Of a stretch of DNA of 64,000 nt, positions 18,129-27,977 are shown in pieces. The notes under the pieces are model-generated. The model saw only the letters and a list, made by a program, of their open reading frames with translations, searched no databases and was not told the DNA's origin. The position numbers were made by a program, and so were the translations under genes. The DNA comes from Geminocystis sp. NIES-3709 (GTDB taxonomy: Bacteria; Cyanobacteriota; Cyanobacteriia; Cyanobacteriales; Cyanobacteriaceae), in NCBI RefSeq assembly GCF_001548115.1, contig NZ_AP014821.1, positions 3,475,262 to 3,539,261 on the forward strand, given 5' to 3'. Every line of letters starts with the position of its first letter. The first letter of the stretch is position 1.

Positions 18129-18998
18129 TTAAAGTATCGTTTCAACGTTAACTAAATTAATACCTTTAAGAGTACGTTTGATTAAACCTGTCAGTACTTT
18201 ACCAGGTCCAACTTCTACCACTTCCGTCACTTCTTCAGAAGGTAGTTGTAACATTATTTCACGCCAACGGACTCCTCCCGTCATTTGTTGAACTAATCGC
18301 TGTTTGATAGTTTCTGCATCAGTAGTAGGAATCGGATCAACATTACTTAAAATAGGAATCGTGGCAGAATTAAAATTAACTCCCCTCAACACTTGAGAAA
18401 ATTCGTCGGAAGCCGTTGCCATTAAAGGAGAATGAAATGCTCCAGAAACTTTTAAAGGTACTGTTAATTTGGCTTTTACTTCACTTACCACTGTATCAAC
18501 AGCATTAGGTTCACCGGAAATAACTACTTGTCCATCACTATTATCATTGGCAATGACAACATTTTCCGTTTGACTAATTATAGTGTCTAAGGTCGATCGA
18601 TTAAATTTCATTAAGGCTACCATTTTTCCCCCTTCTGCCTTATCCATCAATTCCCCTCGTTTTTGCACCAATTTTAACCCCGTAGCAAAATCATAAACTC
18701 CGGCGGTATAAAGAGCCACATATTCCCCTAAACTGTGTCCTGCCACTAAATTAGGTTGTTTTCCTTGTTCTTGTAGTAAATCGACTAAAATAGTTTCGAT
18801 CGTATAAAGACAAGGTTGAGTGTAAAGAGTTCGAGATAAAGTTTCTTCGTCACCCTGACATATTTCTAACACAGACCAACCTAATATATCTTCTGCTTGT
18901 TTAAATTTATCCTTAGCGATGGCAGTCTCTTGTAAATCAACTCCCATACCTTGAGTTTGCGAACCTTGTCCGGGAAATACCCATGCTATTTTAGTCAT
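18129..18998 (-). CDS. fabD: Malonyl-CoA:ACP transacylase FabD
   Basis: 289 aa, normal length. The nucleophile serine is in GHSLGEY, the catalytic histidine is in GAFHSPLM, and the glutamine-containing PGQGSQTQGMG motif is at the start. It charges acyl carrier protein with malonate for fatty-acid synthesis. The stretch EVVEVGPGKVLTGLIKR closes the domain. Confidence 0.96.
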   Translation of the reverse strand: MTKIAWVFPGQGSQTQGMGVDLQETAIAKDKFKQAEDILGWSVLEICQGDEETLSRTLYTQPCLYTIETILVDLLQEQGKQPNLVAGHSLGEYVALYTAGVYDFATGLKLVQKRGELMDKAEGGKMVALMKFNRSTLDTIISQTENVVIANDNSDGQVVISGEPNAVDTVVSEVKAKLTVPLKVSGAFHSPLMATASDEFSQVLRGVNFNSATIPILSNVDPIPTTDAETIKQRLVQQMTGGVRWREIMLQLPSEEVTEVVEVGPGKVLTGLIKRTLKGINLVNVETIL

Positions 18999-19197
18999 TT
19001 ATTATACAATTTTTCTTAAAGTGCCAACGTGATATTATAGCAATGAACAATTAATAATAAACCATTAACAATTTTTTCCAGTATTACTAAATACCTAAAC
19101 AAAATAGGTTGTGGACTTGAAAATTAATAAAAATTTTGTCAATCCCCTATGCCTTTCTTAACGTAATCATATAATTAATTTTGACTACCTACTTATA

Positions 19198-19935
19198 ATG
19201 ACTATTCCCGAAACCTTAGAAGATACGATCGCTCAAGCAAAATCAGCCCTCAAAGTAGCCTTAGATAATGGTTGTAATCGCATTACTGTTGATTTAGTTA
19301 TCCCTGAAATTGCCTTAAAAGCACAATATTTAGCTCTTGAGTTTGCTCAATTGTTTAAAGATGAATATGGCATGGGTTTAAAAGTTCTATTTCCTGATAC
19401 GGGTGCCGCCGCTTTGGCAAGAAAGGAATGGGGGGAAACAGAATTTCGAGTAACTGATATTGGTAGTAGTCGCACTCCTGTGGACACAAAAATTAGTGAA
19501 ACAGATCAAATTTTTTTGGTGGTTTCTCCTTCATCAGTAGAGGTGGCTTTAGTCGAAAGATTATGTAACCTTGCAGACGATCGACCTGTTATCTTATTAA
19601 TACCTCAATTAGAAGATATTTCGATCGTGGGGATTGGTTATGCGGCACGACAATTAAGAGAGAGATTTATTAGCATATTAGAATCTTGTTATTATTTTAG
19701 ACCATTAGATTCTGCGATCGTCTTAAGAACATATCCTGAATTATGGCAGGTGTGGCAACAAGAAGAAGGAGAAAAAGGCTATAAATTGATCACAGAAGTT
19801 CCTCAAAAACCTCTAGGAGAAGCATTAGATAGAATTTTAGCCGGACAAATTGACAGTGAAAATAATCAAAATTCTAGTCTATCTTTAGGGTTTTTTGGTT
19901 CAATAAAAGGTTTTCTAAAAGCCTTAAATAATTAG
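19198..19935 (+). CDS. DUF1995 family protein
   Basis: 245 aa. The N-terminus (IPETLEDTIAQAKSALKVALDNGCNRITVDL) and central LKVLFPDTGAAALARKEWG plus DQIFLVVSPSSVEVALVE match the DUF1995 family of cyanobacteria and chloroplasts. The plant member LPA3 assists photosystem II assembly. A Rossmann-like alpha/beta fold is likely. It is divergent from fabD, with about 200 bp between starts. No neighbour gives a more specific role. Confidence 0.75.
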   Translation: MTIPETLEDTIAQAKSALKVALDNGCNRITVDLVIPEIALKAQYLALEFAQLFKDEYGMGLKVLFPDTGAAALARKEWGETEFRVTDIGSSRTPVDTKISETDQIFLVVSPSSVEVALVERLCNLADDRPVILLIPQLEDISIVGIGYAARQLRERFISILESCYYFRPLDSAIVLRTYPELWQVWQQEEGEKGYKLITEVPQKPLGEALDRILAGQIDSENNQNSSLSLGFFGSIKGFLKALNN

Positions 19936-20249
19936 AGCTTGTTGAAAAAGTTTTTTGATCAGGGTAGGAGTTAGGAGTTAGGAGAAATACTTATAAATCA
20001 ATTATGTATAGTTTTGAATCAATTATTATCACTTTTCCCTATTCCCTATTCCCTCTCTTTCCCGACAAGTTTATAGTTCACTCTTGATGAACTGAGGTTC
20101 TTTCCTATTTCTTAACATAAATTAAAATTTGATAATGACGGGGAATGACGAACTAATGTAGGATAGATCCTAAAGCAATTATTTGTGATAGGTTATTAAT
20201 ATTTTTTTCAACCAGAAATAAAAGCTGAAAGCGAAATTAAGCAGACTCG
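19936..20249. repeat. Intergenic repeats between DUF1995 gene and histidine kinase
   Basis: The left part, AGCTTGTTGAAAAAG followed by TAGGAGTTAGGAGTTAGGAG, resembles the reverse complement of 46890-46940. The right part has CCCTATTCCCTATTCCCTCTC and ends GATGAACTGAGGT at 20098, the right-end sequence of the A-D repeat family. A matching left end is absent, so this looks like a composite of two repeat types. The remaining 150 bp before the kinase show no gene. Confidence 0.45.
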
Positions 20250-22262
20250 ATGAGTAATCCTAATTCTGTCGTTACCGAGCTATTAACGGCCTTTCCCCAA
20301 TGGCGTCCTCAAATGTATTTTAAGTCTTCGTTGACGGCTTTATCTCATGCGATGGAGGATCAAGTGTTGGCCAGTGGTGAACAACCTTTAATTATCGCTA
20401 GTTTTCAAAAAGAAAAATTTTATCGTCAGGAAGCCCATCGCTATCAAAGGATTGGCAGACTTTCTCCTCACGTTTATGTTTTAGCGGCGCCAGAAACTGA
20501 ATTTAGTAGCATTTCTGATATTTATGAGAAGATAGCTTTTACAACTGAAGATGCTTTAAGTCAGGAATGGCATCTGGTGGTTATTGCTAAAAATTGTGCT
20601 AATTGTTTAATTTGTAAAGAAAAAACTCATTTCCCCAAAACTCAAGCCTCTGAGACTGCAATGGATAATAGTCGTCGTTTTGAAGGTATTTGGACTTTCG
20701 ATCGAGGAGTAAGTCAAAAAGCGGCAGAAATATTACTTAAACGCATTGCTCTTTATCGTCCAGAATTAGAGAAAAAAATTGATAATGCTTTAAAACTTTA
20801 TTGTGGAGAGATTCAAAAAATAACAGATACTCCTTTAAAGTTTTCTCCTAGCATCAATCCTGATCCTTTTGTACAAAGATTGGTAACATATTTACAGGCA
20901 GGACAATATAAACTGATCAAGGCGAATCGTTTTTTAAGTGCTAAGGAAAAAAAAGAAAGATTACTTAATTCTATTACAGAAGCAATACGAAGATCTCTCG
21001 ATCCTGATGAAATTTTACAAGTAGCCGTGGAAAGATTGGGAGAAGGTTTGAATGTCTGTCGTTGTTTAATTTATCGTTGTCAAGCAACGGATTTGAATGC
21101 AGAAATTCAACACGAATTTTTAAATGGTAAGATTAAATCTATTAAAGGGAAAAATTGGCCACTAAAAGCTAATCCTTTATTTGAGGAAGTGTTATCTTTA
21201 CGAGAATCTCTTAGTATTGATGATGCGACGATCGATCCTCGTATTCAGAGTAATAAATCTTTACTATCAAAATTGGTAAATAGTTGCTCAATTATATCAT
21301 GGTTAATTGTACCGATACTTTATCAAGGTAAATTATTAGGAATGGTGGAATTACATCATTGTGATTCTATTCCTATTACATGGAAATCTGAAGATATTGC
21401 CTTAGTAGATGCCATTGCGACTCAAGTAGGAGTTGCTTTGATACAAGCGGAATCTTATGCTAATTTAGAAGATCTTAACGAACAATTAGAAGCCCTCGAT
21501 CGAACTCGCTCAAATTTAGTGGCCATTACAGGCCATGAATTACGAACTCCTCTTTCTACTATCCAAGTATGTTTAGAAAGTTTAGCTCATGAACCTGATA
21601 TGTCACCAGAGTTGAGACAAATAATGTTAAGTACGGCTTTAGAAGATGCCGAGAGAATGCGTAAACTGGTGCAAGATTTTTTAACTCTTTCTCAACTCGA
21701 AAGCGGTACTGTGGAATGGAATCCAGAACCTTTGTCATTACAAGAGTGTATTGATCTTTCATTATCTCATATTCGATCGAGACAAGATCAAAGTTCTATT
21801 CCCCTGATTAATAATTTAGTATCAGATGAAGTCCCGTTAGTTCAAGCTGATGGAGAGTGGTTAGTGGAAGTCTTGAGTAAACTTTTAGATAATGCCTGTA
21901 AATTTACTGAGAAAAAAGGAGAAATTACGATCAAAGTAGTGGAAAAAGACGCTAAAAAATTAGAAGTAACTGTTGCTGATAATGGTAGAGGAATAGAGCC
22001 AGAAAGATTAAAACAAGTATTCGATCGATTTTATCAGGAAGAAGGTGCATTAAGACGTTCTGCGGGGGGTACGGGGTTAGGATTAGCTATTTGTCGTCAG
22101 ATTGTTAAAAATTGGGGCGGTGAGATTTGGGCAGAATCTTTGGGGAAAAATCAAGGAAGTGAATTTCATTTTACAATTCCTAAATTTACCCAGAAATCAT
22201 CTTTTAATAGTAACGGTAACAAAAAAAATCGTCGATCGTCTTCTCAAGAAAATTTGAGATAA
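20250..22262 (+). CDS. DICT-GAF sensor histidine kinase
   Basis: 670 aa, no membrane segments. Residues about 1-200 form the DICT sensory domain (SSLTALSHAMEDQVLASGEQPLIIASFQ in the same region). A GAF domain follows (about 235-405, RSLDPDEILQVAVERLGEGLNVCRCLIYR). The HisKA box is AITGHELRTPLSTIQ. HATPase motifs: N LLDNACKFT, G1 VADNGRGIEPERL, F FDRFYQ, G2 GGTGLGLAI. A complete cytoplasmic kinase, with a possible chromophore or redox ligand in GAF not identifiable. Several cysteines (KNCANCLICKEK) lie in the DICT part. No response regulator is adjacent. Confidence 0.92.
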   Translation: MSNPNSVVTELLTAFPQWRPQMYFKSSLTALSHAMEDQVLASGEQPLIIASFQKEKFYRQEAHRYQRIGRLSPHVYVLAAPETEFSSISDIYEKIAFTTEDALSQEWHLVVIAKNCANCLICKEKTHFPKTQASETAMDNSRRFEGIWTFDRGVSQKAAEILLKRIALYRPELEKKIDNALKLYCGEIQKITDTPLKFSPSINPDPFVQRLVTYLQAGQYKLIKANRFLSAKEKKERLLNSITEAIRRSLDPDEILQVAVERLGEGLNVCRCLIYRCQATDLNAEIQHEFLNGKIKSIKGKNWPLKANPLFEEVLSLRESLSIDDATIDPRIQSNKSLLSKLVNSCSIISWLIVPILYQGKLLGMVELHHCDSIPITWKSEDIALVDAIATQVGVALIQAESYANLEDLNEQLEALDRTRSNLVAITGHELRTPLSTIQVCLESLAHEPDMSPELRQIMLSTALEDAERMRKLVQDFLTLSQLESGTVEWNPEPLSLQECIDLSLSHIRSRQDQSSIPLINNLVSDEVPLVQADGEWLVEVLSKLLDNACKFTEKKGEITIKVVEKDAKKLEVTVADNGRGIEPERLKQVFDRFYQEEGALRRSAGGTGLGLAICRQIVKNWGGEIWAESLGKNQGSEFHFTIPKFTQKSSFNSNGNKKNRRSSSQENLR

Positions 22263-22660
22263 TCTTTGCGTCTTTGGGATAGATAATTATAAATCAATTA
22301 GTCTAACCTAAGTGAACTATAAAAATAGGTCTTAAATGACTCTTATAAACAGGCGGATGCGGAAGAGTATATTGATTGTGAAGATTAGTGTATTACAAAA
22401 CACGCAAATATTCGCAATTTGTCCACCTGTCCACTTGATTATTTTCTTTATGGTTCACCCTTGATGAGTCTAAAGTAGAAAGACAAGATCTGATGCCATA
22501 AATTTTCATCTACAAATCTTAAGCTATTGTTAAGATTTCTTTATTATCTTGTCAATTTGTTAAATAAAAAAAATAACCGTTTATAATGAGAGCATAACGC
22601 AAGGTTGTTATACTGACTCAACTAAGTGATTCTCAAATTCAATTTAAAAGGAAACACATT
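22263..22660. other. Intergenic region upstream of first csbD-like gene
   Basis: About 400 bp with no ORF of note. The last 100 bp form a leader conserved with the second csbD copy (see the promoter entry). The middle contains GTCCACCTGTCCACTTG and TATGGTTCACCCTTGATGAGT, the latter similar to fragments at 20.07 and 39.01 kb. Confidence 0.5.
22567..22660 (+). promoter_or_regulatory. Conserved promoter/leader of first CsbD gene
   Basis: Contains TATAAT at 22582-22587, then CGCAAGGTTGTTATACTGACTC-like sequence, AACTAAGTGATTCTCAAATT, and AGGAAACACATT just before the ATG. Nearly the same series precedes the second CsbD gene at 24980-25080. There is no good -35 hexamer, which suits a stress sigma factor but does not prove it. 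Confidence 0.55.
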
Positions 22661-22843
22661 ATGAGTATGAAAGACAGAGCTGAAGCAACAGCCAAAAATA
22701 TTGAAGGTAAAGTTCAAGAAGCGATCGGAAATGTGACAGGTGATCCCCAAACTCAAACAGAAGGTAAGGCAAAACAGGTGGAAGCAAAAGTTCGTCATAC
22801 TTTAGAAAATGTTAAAGACGAAGTTAAAAAAATGGTGGATTAA
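22661..22843 (+). CDS. CsbD family stress protein, copy 1
   Basis: 60 aa, hydrophilic. Begins MSMKDRAEATAKNIEGKVQE and contains IGNVTGDPQTQTEGKAKQ, the CsbD signature. CsbD proteins are small stress-induced polypeptides of unclear mechanism (general stress regulon in Bacillus). It shares 46 of 60 residues with the protein at 25081-25263. Ribosome-binding site AGGA lies 9 bp upstream. Followed by a strong hairpin terminator. Confidence 0.88.
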   Translation: MSMKDRAEATAKNIEGKVQEAIGNVTGDPQTQTEGKAKQVEAKVRHTLENVKDEVKKMVD

Positions 22844-22878
22844 TTAGTTATTTTTGGTTTGGGTAAGGAAAAAGAATT

Positions 22879-22912
22879 GAAGAAGTGAGTAATCACCCCT
22901 TCTTTTTTTTTA
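22879..22912 (+). terminator. Rho-independent terminator after csbD copy 1
   Basis: GAAGAAGTGA and TCACCCCTTC pair with an internal mismatch around GTAA, followed by nine T residues. It lies between the convergent csbD-like and mnmG genes and may serve both directions. Confidence 0.7.
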
Positions 22913-22914
22913 GA

Positions 22915-24825
22915 TTAATTCTTTACAGTAGAAAGATTATTTTGCATTTCTAAGTAAATTAATAAAGCATTCACATCTGCAGGATTTACCCCTCCAATTC
23001 TAGTAGCTTGGCCGATGGTTAAAGGTCTAACTTTTGTCAGTTTTTCCCTTGCTTCCATAGACAAAGTTTCTATTTTCATATAGTCTAAATTTTCATCTAA
23101 TTTTCGGTTACTATGACGAGCAATTTGATCAATTTGATTTTGTTGTCTTTTAATGTAACCAGAGTATTTAATTTCAATTTCTGCTCCTTCTTTTTCAGCT
23201 TTATTTAAGTTACCATTACCTAAATTATATTTTTCTAAATCTTCATAGTGAAAATTAGGACGACGCAATAAATCAGCTAAAGTAATTGAGCCTTTTATTT
23301 TTTGTTCTGTGTCTTCTACTATTTTTATGGAAACTGCCTCTTTTTCTTTGATTCTTGTTTCATATAATCTTTCTTGTTCTGCAATGATATTCGCTTGTTT
23401 ACTTTGATATAGATCCCAACGTCGATCGTCAATTAAACCAATTTCTCGCCCCTTAGGAGTTAAACGTTGATCTGCATTATCCGATCGTAAAATAAGACGA
23501 TATTCCGATCGAGAAGTTAACATTCTATAGGGTTCACGCAAATCTTTAGTACAGAGGTCATCAATTAAAGTACCAAGATAACTCTGTTCACGAGAAAACA
23601 CGATCATCTCTTTATTTTGAGCAAATTTAGCAGCATTGATACCGGCAACAATACCTTGAGCGGCCGCTTCTTCATAACCAGTTGTACCATTAATTTGTCC
23701 GGCGGAAAATAACCCCTCAATATTTTTTGTCATCAGAGTAGGATAACACTGAGTAGCTGGTAAAAAGTCGTATTCTACCGCATAGGCGGGGCGCAACATC
23801 ACACAATTCTCTAAACCGGGGAGAGTATGTAACATGGCTAACTGAATATTCTCAGGTAAACCTGTAGAAAACCCTTGAATATATAATTCAGGAATGTCTC
23901 TCCCTTCGGGCTCAATAAAAATTTGATGACTTTCTTTATCGGCAAAACGGACAATTTTATCTTCAATACTCGGACAATATCGTGGCCCTTTAGAATCAAT
24001 AAAACCTCCATAAATAGGCGACAAATGTAGATTATCTTTAATTAGTTGATGGGTAGCTTGAGTGGTGCGAGTAAGATAACAGTTCATTTGTTCTCTTTCG
24101 ATCCATACTTGAGGATCAAAACTAAACCAACGAATTTCATCATCGGGGGGTTGTATCTCCATTTTGCTGTAATCAACGGTACGTCGATCGACTCTTGCCG
24201 GAGTCCCCGTTTTAAGTCTTCCCGTTTCAAAGCCTAAATTGTTCAAGGTTTCTGTGAGTCCGATGGCCGCAAATTCTCCAGCCCTTCCAGCGGCCATGGA
24301 TTTCCCGCCAATCCAGATTTTTCCGTCTAAAAATGTTCCCGTAGTCAGGACAACTGTTTTAGTTTTAAAACAAGTACCGAAGTAAGTTTGAACGCCGATA
24401 ACTTCATCATTTTTTCCTAATACCAAATCTGTCACCATGCCTTCTCTAATGGACAAATTAGGCTCATTTTCAATAATATTTTTCATCACGGCGGCGTATT
24501 CTCGTTTATCGGTTTGCGCTCGTAATGCCCACACTGCGGGCCCTCTGGAATTATTTAAAACTCGTTTTTGTAGGTAAGTTCGATCGGCCATTTTGCCAAT
24601 TTCCCCTCCTAGTGCATCTACTTCATGGGTAAGCTGAGATTTTGCAGGACCACCTACTGCAGGATTACAAGGTTGCCACGCAATTTTATCTAGGTTTAAA
24701 GTTAACATCATGGTGCGACATCCCAATCTAGCACTGGCTAAAGCCGCTTCACAACCAGAATGCCCTCCACCAATGATAATTACGTCAAACTCGTCTTGAA
24801 ATTCTACAGGAGTTCTAATAGTCAT
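22915..24825 (-). CDS. mnmG: tRNA uridine-5-carboxymethylaminomethyl modification enzyme MnmG (GidA)
   Basis: 636 aa. FAD-binding [21 protein letters not shown] at about 14-34, [36 protein letters not shown] and [12 protein letters not shown] are family signatures. With MnmE it installs the cmnm5 group on U34 of certain tRNAs, using FAD and methylene-THF. C-terminal [28 protein letters not shown] is the MnmE-interacting helical domain. Full length for the family. Confidence 0.97.
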   Translation of the reverse strand: MTIRTPVEFQDEFDVIIIGGGHSGCEAALASARLGCRTMMLTLNLDKIAWQPCNPAVGGPAKSQLTHEVDALGGEIGKMADRTYLQKRVLNNSRGPAVWALRAQTDKREYAAVMKNIIENEPNLSIREGMVTDLVLGKNDEVIGVQTYFGTCFKTKTVVLTTGTFLDGKIWIGGKSMAAGRAGEFAAIGLTETLNNLGFETGRLKTGTPARVDRRTVDYSKMEIQPPDDEIRWFSFDPQVWIEREQMNCYLTRTTQATHQLIKDNLHLSPIYGGFIDSKGPRYCPSIEDKIVRFADKESHQIFIEPEGRDIPELYIQGFSTGLPENIQLAMLHTLPGLENCVMLRPAYAVEYDFLPATQCYPTLMTKNIEGLFSAGQINGTTGYEEAAAQGIVAGINAAKFAQNKEMIVFSREQSYLGTLIDDLCTKDLREPYRMLTSRSEYRLILRSDNADQRLTPKGREIGLIDDRRWDLYQSKQANIIAEQERLYETRIKEKEAVSIKIVEDTEQKIKGSITLADLLRRPNFHYEDLEKYNLGNGNLNKAEKEGAEIEIKYSGYIKRQQNQIDQIARHSNRKLDENLDYMKIETLSMEAREKLTKVRPLTIGQATRIGGVNPADVNALLIYLEMQNNLSTVKN

Positions 24826-24979
24826 AGTTATCTTTGAGTCACGATGAAGTTAAAGGTTTTAATGTTCTATGATAACGTTTTGAGAATGTTATTTGGTTCT
24901 CATTAATAATTTGAAATTGCTACACAAATATTAAGCAGATATTAAGGTTTCTGTTTTGTATCCTCGATTCATTAAATAA

Positions 24980-25080
24980 AAAAAATAACCACTTATAATA
25001 AAGACATACGCAAGGTTGTTATATTGACTCAACTAAGTGATTCTCAAATTTAATAAATAAAATTTAAAAAGAAACACATT
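24980..25080 (+). promoter_or_regulatory. Conserved promoter/leader of second CsbD gene
   Basis: TATAAT at 24994-24999, then CGCAAGGTTGTTATATTGAC, TCAACTAAGTGATTCTCAAAT and GAAACACATT before the ATG. The match to the leader of copy 1 extends over about 70 bp with a short insertion close to the start codon. It is divergent from mnmG. Confidence 0.55.
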
Positions 25081-25263
25081 ATGAGTATTAAAGATAGAGC
25101 AAAGGCAACAGCCAAAAATCTTGAAGGGAAATTTCAAGAAGTATTGGGGAATGTAACGGGCGATCCTCAAACCCAAGCAGAAGGTAAAGCAAAACAAGCA
25201 GAAGCAAAAGTTCGTCACACTACAGAAGATGTGAAAAACGAAGTCAACAAAATGACTCGTTAA
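25081..25263 (+). CDS. CsbD family stress protein, copy 2
   Basis: 60 aa. Begins MSIKDRAKATAKNLEGKFQE, with GNVTGDPQTQAEGKAKQAEA in the middle. It is 77% identical to copy 1 (46/60) and has a near-identical leader, so the pair arose by duplication. The two copies have the same orientation on either side of antisense mnmG. Role presumed in stress survival. Confidence 0.88.
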   Translation: MSIKDRAKATAKNLEGKFQEVLGNVTGDPQTQAEGKAKQAEAKVRHTTEDVKNEVNKMTR

Positions 25264-25877
25264 TTAGTTATTTATCTGAATTGCGATCTTCAGAAAATTA
25301 GTAATTAAAATGATCTTTTTATAATGAGATCAATTTACTTCTGGTATCAGATAACGTAAATAGATCCATTAACCCATTTAACAAAATAAATATAAATTTC
25401 TCTTTTTTATAAAACTTTTATTTGCAATGATTTTAACTCGTTTTTAAAATCATAATTTTGTTTTTAAGTTCTTACTTAATAGACAAGTCGAGAAGCTATT
25501 TTTCGATGGTTTTGTGTCATCGAATTCTATAAAGATCTTGCCTATTCAAGATTTTAAACAATAATTAACATTAATAAACTATTAAAATTGTTGGTGAGAA
25601 TCAACAACCAGTTTTTGCATCTATGCAAAAATAAATAGCTCATGGATTTTTAAAAATAGAAGATATTAATACACGTTAATAGACATTAATTTCTTTAATC
25701 ATATTATTTATTAATAAAAATTTTGAGTTTAATTTATGTTAATTATTAATCATTAAAACACCACCTTTTTGGCGTTTAAAATGATTTCATTCAAAAGGTT
25801 ACGAGACTTATTTATCAAGACAAGTTTCGTAATATTTAGAGACAATGGCTATTCCCAAATAATAAGAAATAAATGTT
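25264..25877. other. 614-bp AT-rich intergenic region
   Basis: No ORF, tRNA or repeat-family copy recognised. Short inverted pieces occur (TTTTGCATCTATGCAAAA near 25614-25631, an 8-bp palindrome with a 2-nt centre), which could be a regulatory site. The gene after it starts with a modest leader. Confidence 0.4.
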
Positions 25878-26210
25878 ATGACAACTCAAACATCTAAAAC
25901 AAATTCTTCTAGTTCTGATAAAGATCTTCGATCGTTAGTACTTCCAGAAGAACAACAAGGAGACGAATTATATGATTCCTCAACCCCTGATAGCTATGAT
26001 CCACATATCATTCCTGCTGAAACAGCAGCGAGAAAAGATCGTGAAGGTGATGATTTTAAACATTTGCACACACACTCTGAAGGATCGGAAGATATTGAAA
26101 CAACGGGCGGTTTTACCGTTGATAAAGAAGGATTAGTGGATAACTTTGCTATTGAACCAGAAATGTATTATGAAACTCGTGGAGATTTATCTGAGAAAAA
26201 ATCTAGTTAA
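25878..26210 (+). CDS. Acidic hydrophilic protein of unknown function
   Basis: 110 aa, rich in Ser, Asp and Glu, with no signal peptide or membrane segment; probably disordered. Notable stretch GGFTVDKEGLVDNFAIEPEMYYE near the C-terminus. I do not recognise the family. It lies in a run of plus-strand genes with stress-type products (CsbD, BON, glycine-zipper protein), which suggests, but does not show, a stress role. Confidence 0.6.
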   Translation: MTTQTSKTNSSSSDKDLRSLVLPEEQQGDELYDSSTPDSYDPHIIPAETAARKDREGDDFKHLHTHSEGSEDIETTGGFTVDKEGLVDNFAIEPEMYYETRGDLSEKKSS

Positions 26211-26364
26211 AAGATCATATCCTTTGGGTTAGAAGATGTAACTCCACCAATAGATAAAAAGAGATTGTGTTAGGTTTTGTGTATTAATCTAACCTACAAT
26301 AATCTCTCAATAAAAACCTACATTTCAAAATTAAATATTTCATTAATATAAGCAACATACAATT

Positions 26365-27258
26365 ATGAACGCAAAAAATAGCAGAAAATTTACCCGTATT
26401 ATTCATCGGGAATATAAAGATGCCGACGGAAATATCCATACTGAATATAAAGATGCTCAAGGTAATATCTATACCGAGTATCAAGATAGTTTGGGAAATT
26501 TTCACTCTGATCAAAATGAGTCAGTTAATAGTAAATTGGCAGACGCACATATCCAAAATGTAAGAGTCGATCGTGAAGTCAATCGTCAAGTAGCACATAG
26601 CGATCGAGCTGATCAAAACACATCTAAAGGTCTTCTTATTGGTGTAATTGTTACAACTGTAGCTGGTTTAATAGCAGGGGTAATCTACTTTTTAAATGAT
26701 GTAAATAATCCTCAGCCTACACCGATCGTCAATATTCCGACAGAAAAAATCGCTCCACAACAAAATCCAACTCCTACCCAAGTAAAAGTGGTGGAGAAAG
26801 AAGTGGTCAAAATCGTACCAGTGGAAGTACCTGTACCAGTACCAGCACAAACAAAAGTGCCGGAGACCAACAATAGTCCATCAACAGTCAATAATAATAT
26901 TACTGTTAAGCCTTCAGAATCTAATCCTGCACAAAAAGAAACCAATAACAAGACATCCGTAGCTAAAACTGTTCAAAATCCTACTACATCTAGTCAAAAG
27001 CCAGTAATAAGTACATCGTCAAATAATGCCACTTCTACTGAAACAGATGTAGATCTTAAAAATGAAATATTGAAAAAGTTTCAAAATGGATTACCGAATA
27101 ATCAACTAAAAGTTGATGTTAAAAATAGTGACGTGATAGTTTCAGGAAATGTGGAAACCCAAGAACAGATACAACAGATTCCATCTTTAGTTAAGTCTAT
27201 TGACGGTGTTAAAAAGCTCAATATAACAGTCACTGTAGCTAATAATGTTCCTAACTAA
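26365..27258 (+). CDS. Membrane-anchored BON-domain protein with N-terminal degenerate repeats
   Basis: 297 aa. Residues about 16-50 hold three imperfect repeats (REYKDADGNIHTE, EYKDAQGNIYTE, EYQDSLGNFHSD). One transmembrane helix follows (about 89-109, GLLIGVIVTTVAGLIAGVIYF). Then comes a Pro/Val and Ser/Asn-rich linker (about 115-228) and a C-terminal BON domain (about 228-293, VDVKNSDVIVSGNVETQEQIQQIPSLVKSI in part). BON domains bind membranes or ligands and are common in osmotic-stress proteins. Likely an inner-membrane protein with the BON domain outside. Confidence 0.75.
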   Translation: MNAKNSRKFTRIIHREYKDADGNIHTEYKDAQGNIYTEYQDSLGNFHSDQNESVNSKLADAHIQNVRVDREVNRQVAHSDRADQNTSKGLLIGVIVTTVAGLIAGVIYFLNDVNNPQPTPIVNIPTEKIAPQQNPTPTQVKVVEKEVVKIVPVEVPVPVPAQTKVPETNNSPSTVNNNITVKPSESNPAQKETNNKTSVAKTVQNPTTSSQKPVISTSSNNATSTETDVDLKNEILKKFQNGLPNNQLKVDVKNSDVIVSGNVETQEQIQQIPSLVKSIDGVKKLNITVTVANNVPN

Positions 27259-27338
27259 AGACGATCGCTCAATTCTGTTTTCTAAAAAAGGAAAACTTTA
27301 ACAAACAAAACATAATAAATAAATTTTAGGAAAAAACA

Positions 27339-27977
27339 ATGATTTTAAAACAAGGCGCAGTCGGCACATTCACAAATTATGAAGCGACAGAAATTGCCCT
27401 TCGTGATTTACAAAAAAACAATTTTCCCATGGAACAAATTTCACTCATCGGTCGTGAAATCAATAACGAAGTTGAAGTGACAGGAGTAAATACCAGTGAA
27501 AATCTTCTAAACGTCGGGAACTTAAGCACAGATAAAAATAAAGCACCTGAAAAAGCCACAGATGGAGCTATAGCCGGTATCACTTTAGGCGGTTTCACTG
27601 GATTATTAGTAGGTTTAGGTGCACTTGTCATTCCCGGAATGGGTCCGATTATGTTGGCTGGGGCTGGAGCAACTGCTTTAGCGACAACTCTTTCAGGAGG
27701 AGTTATTGGTGGTGCTATTGGCAGTTTGGCAGGTGGATTAGTTGGTTTAGGAATCCCCGCCGATCGAGCTAAGGTTTATGGTGATCTTGTTTCTGAGGGA
27801 AAGTATTTAATAATTGTTGAAGGAGCAAATTCAGAGATTGCTATAGCTGAGAAAATTTTTAAAGAGCATGATATTCATGACTGGTATGTTTACGATTCCC
27901 CGGATCAATCACAACATACTCAAAAACCAATTTCCCCTGATCCTGATAACGATATAAAAGGAAGACAATATCAGTAA
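27339..27977 (+). CDS. General-stress (GSP17M-like) protein with glycine-zipper membrane region
   Basis: 212 aa. N-terminal alpha/beta domain GTFTNYEATEIALRDLQKNNF ... ISLIGRE resembles the general stress protein 17M fold. Residues about 78-140 are Gly/Ala-rich with glycine-zipper spacing (GAIAGITLGGFTGLLVGLGA, GGVIGGAIGSLAGGLVGLG), likely membrane inserting. The rest (GKYLIIVEGANSEIAIAEKIF) completes the fold. It lies 80 bp after the BON gene on the same strand. Confidence 0.75.
   Translation: MILKQGAVGTFTNYEATEIALRDLQKNNFPMEQISLIGREINNEVEVTGVNTSENLLNVGNLSTDKNKAPEKATDGAIAGITLGGFTGLLVGLGALVIPGMGPIMLAGAGATALATTLSGGVIGGAIGSLAGGLVGLGIPADRAKVYGDLVSEGKYLIIVEGANSEIAIAEKIFKEHDIHDWYVYDSPDQSQHTQKPISPDPDNDIKGRQYQ

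Noticed and set aside
19936-20098. Complete MITE copy between DUF1995 gene and the kinase
   Set aside because: Only the right end matches; the left end belongs to another repeat type and no target duplication was found.
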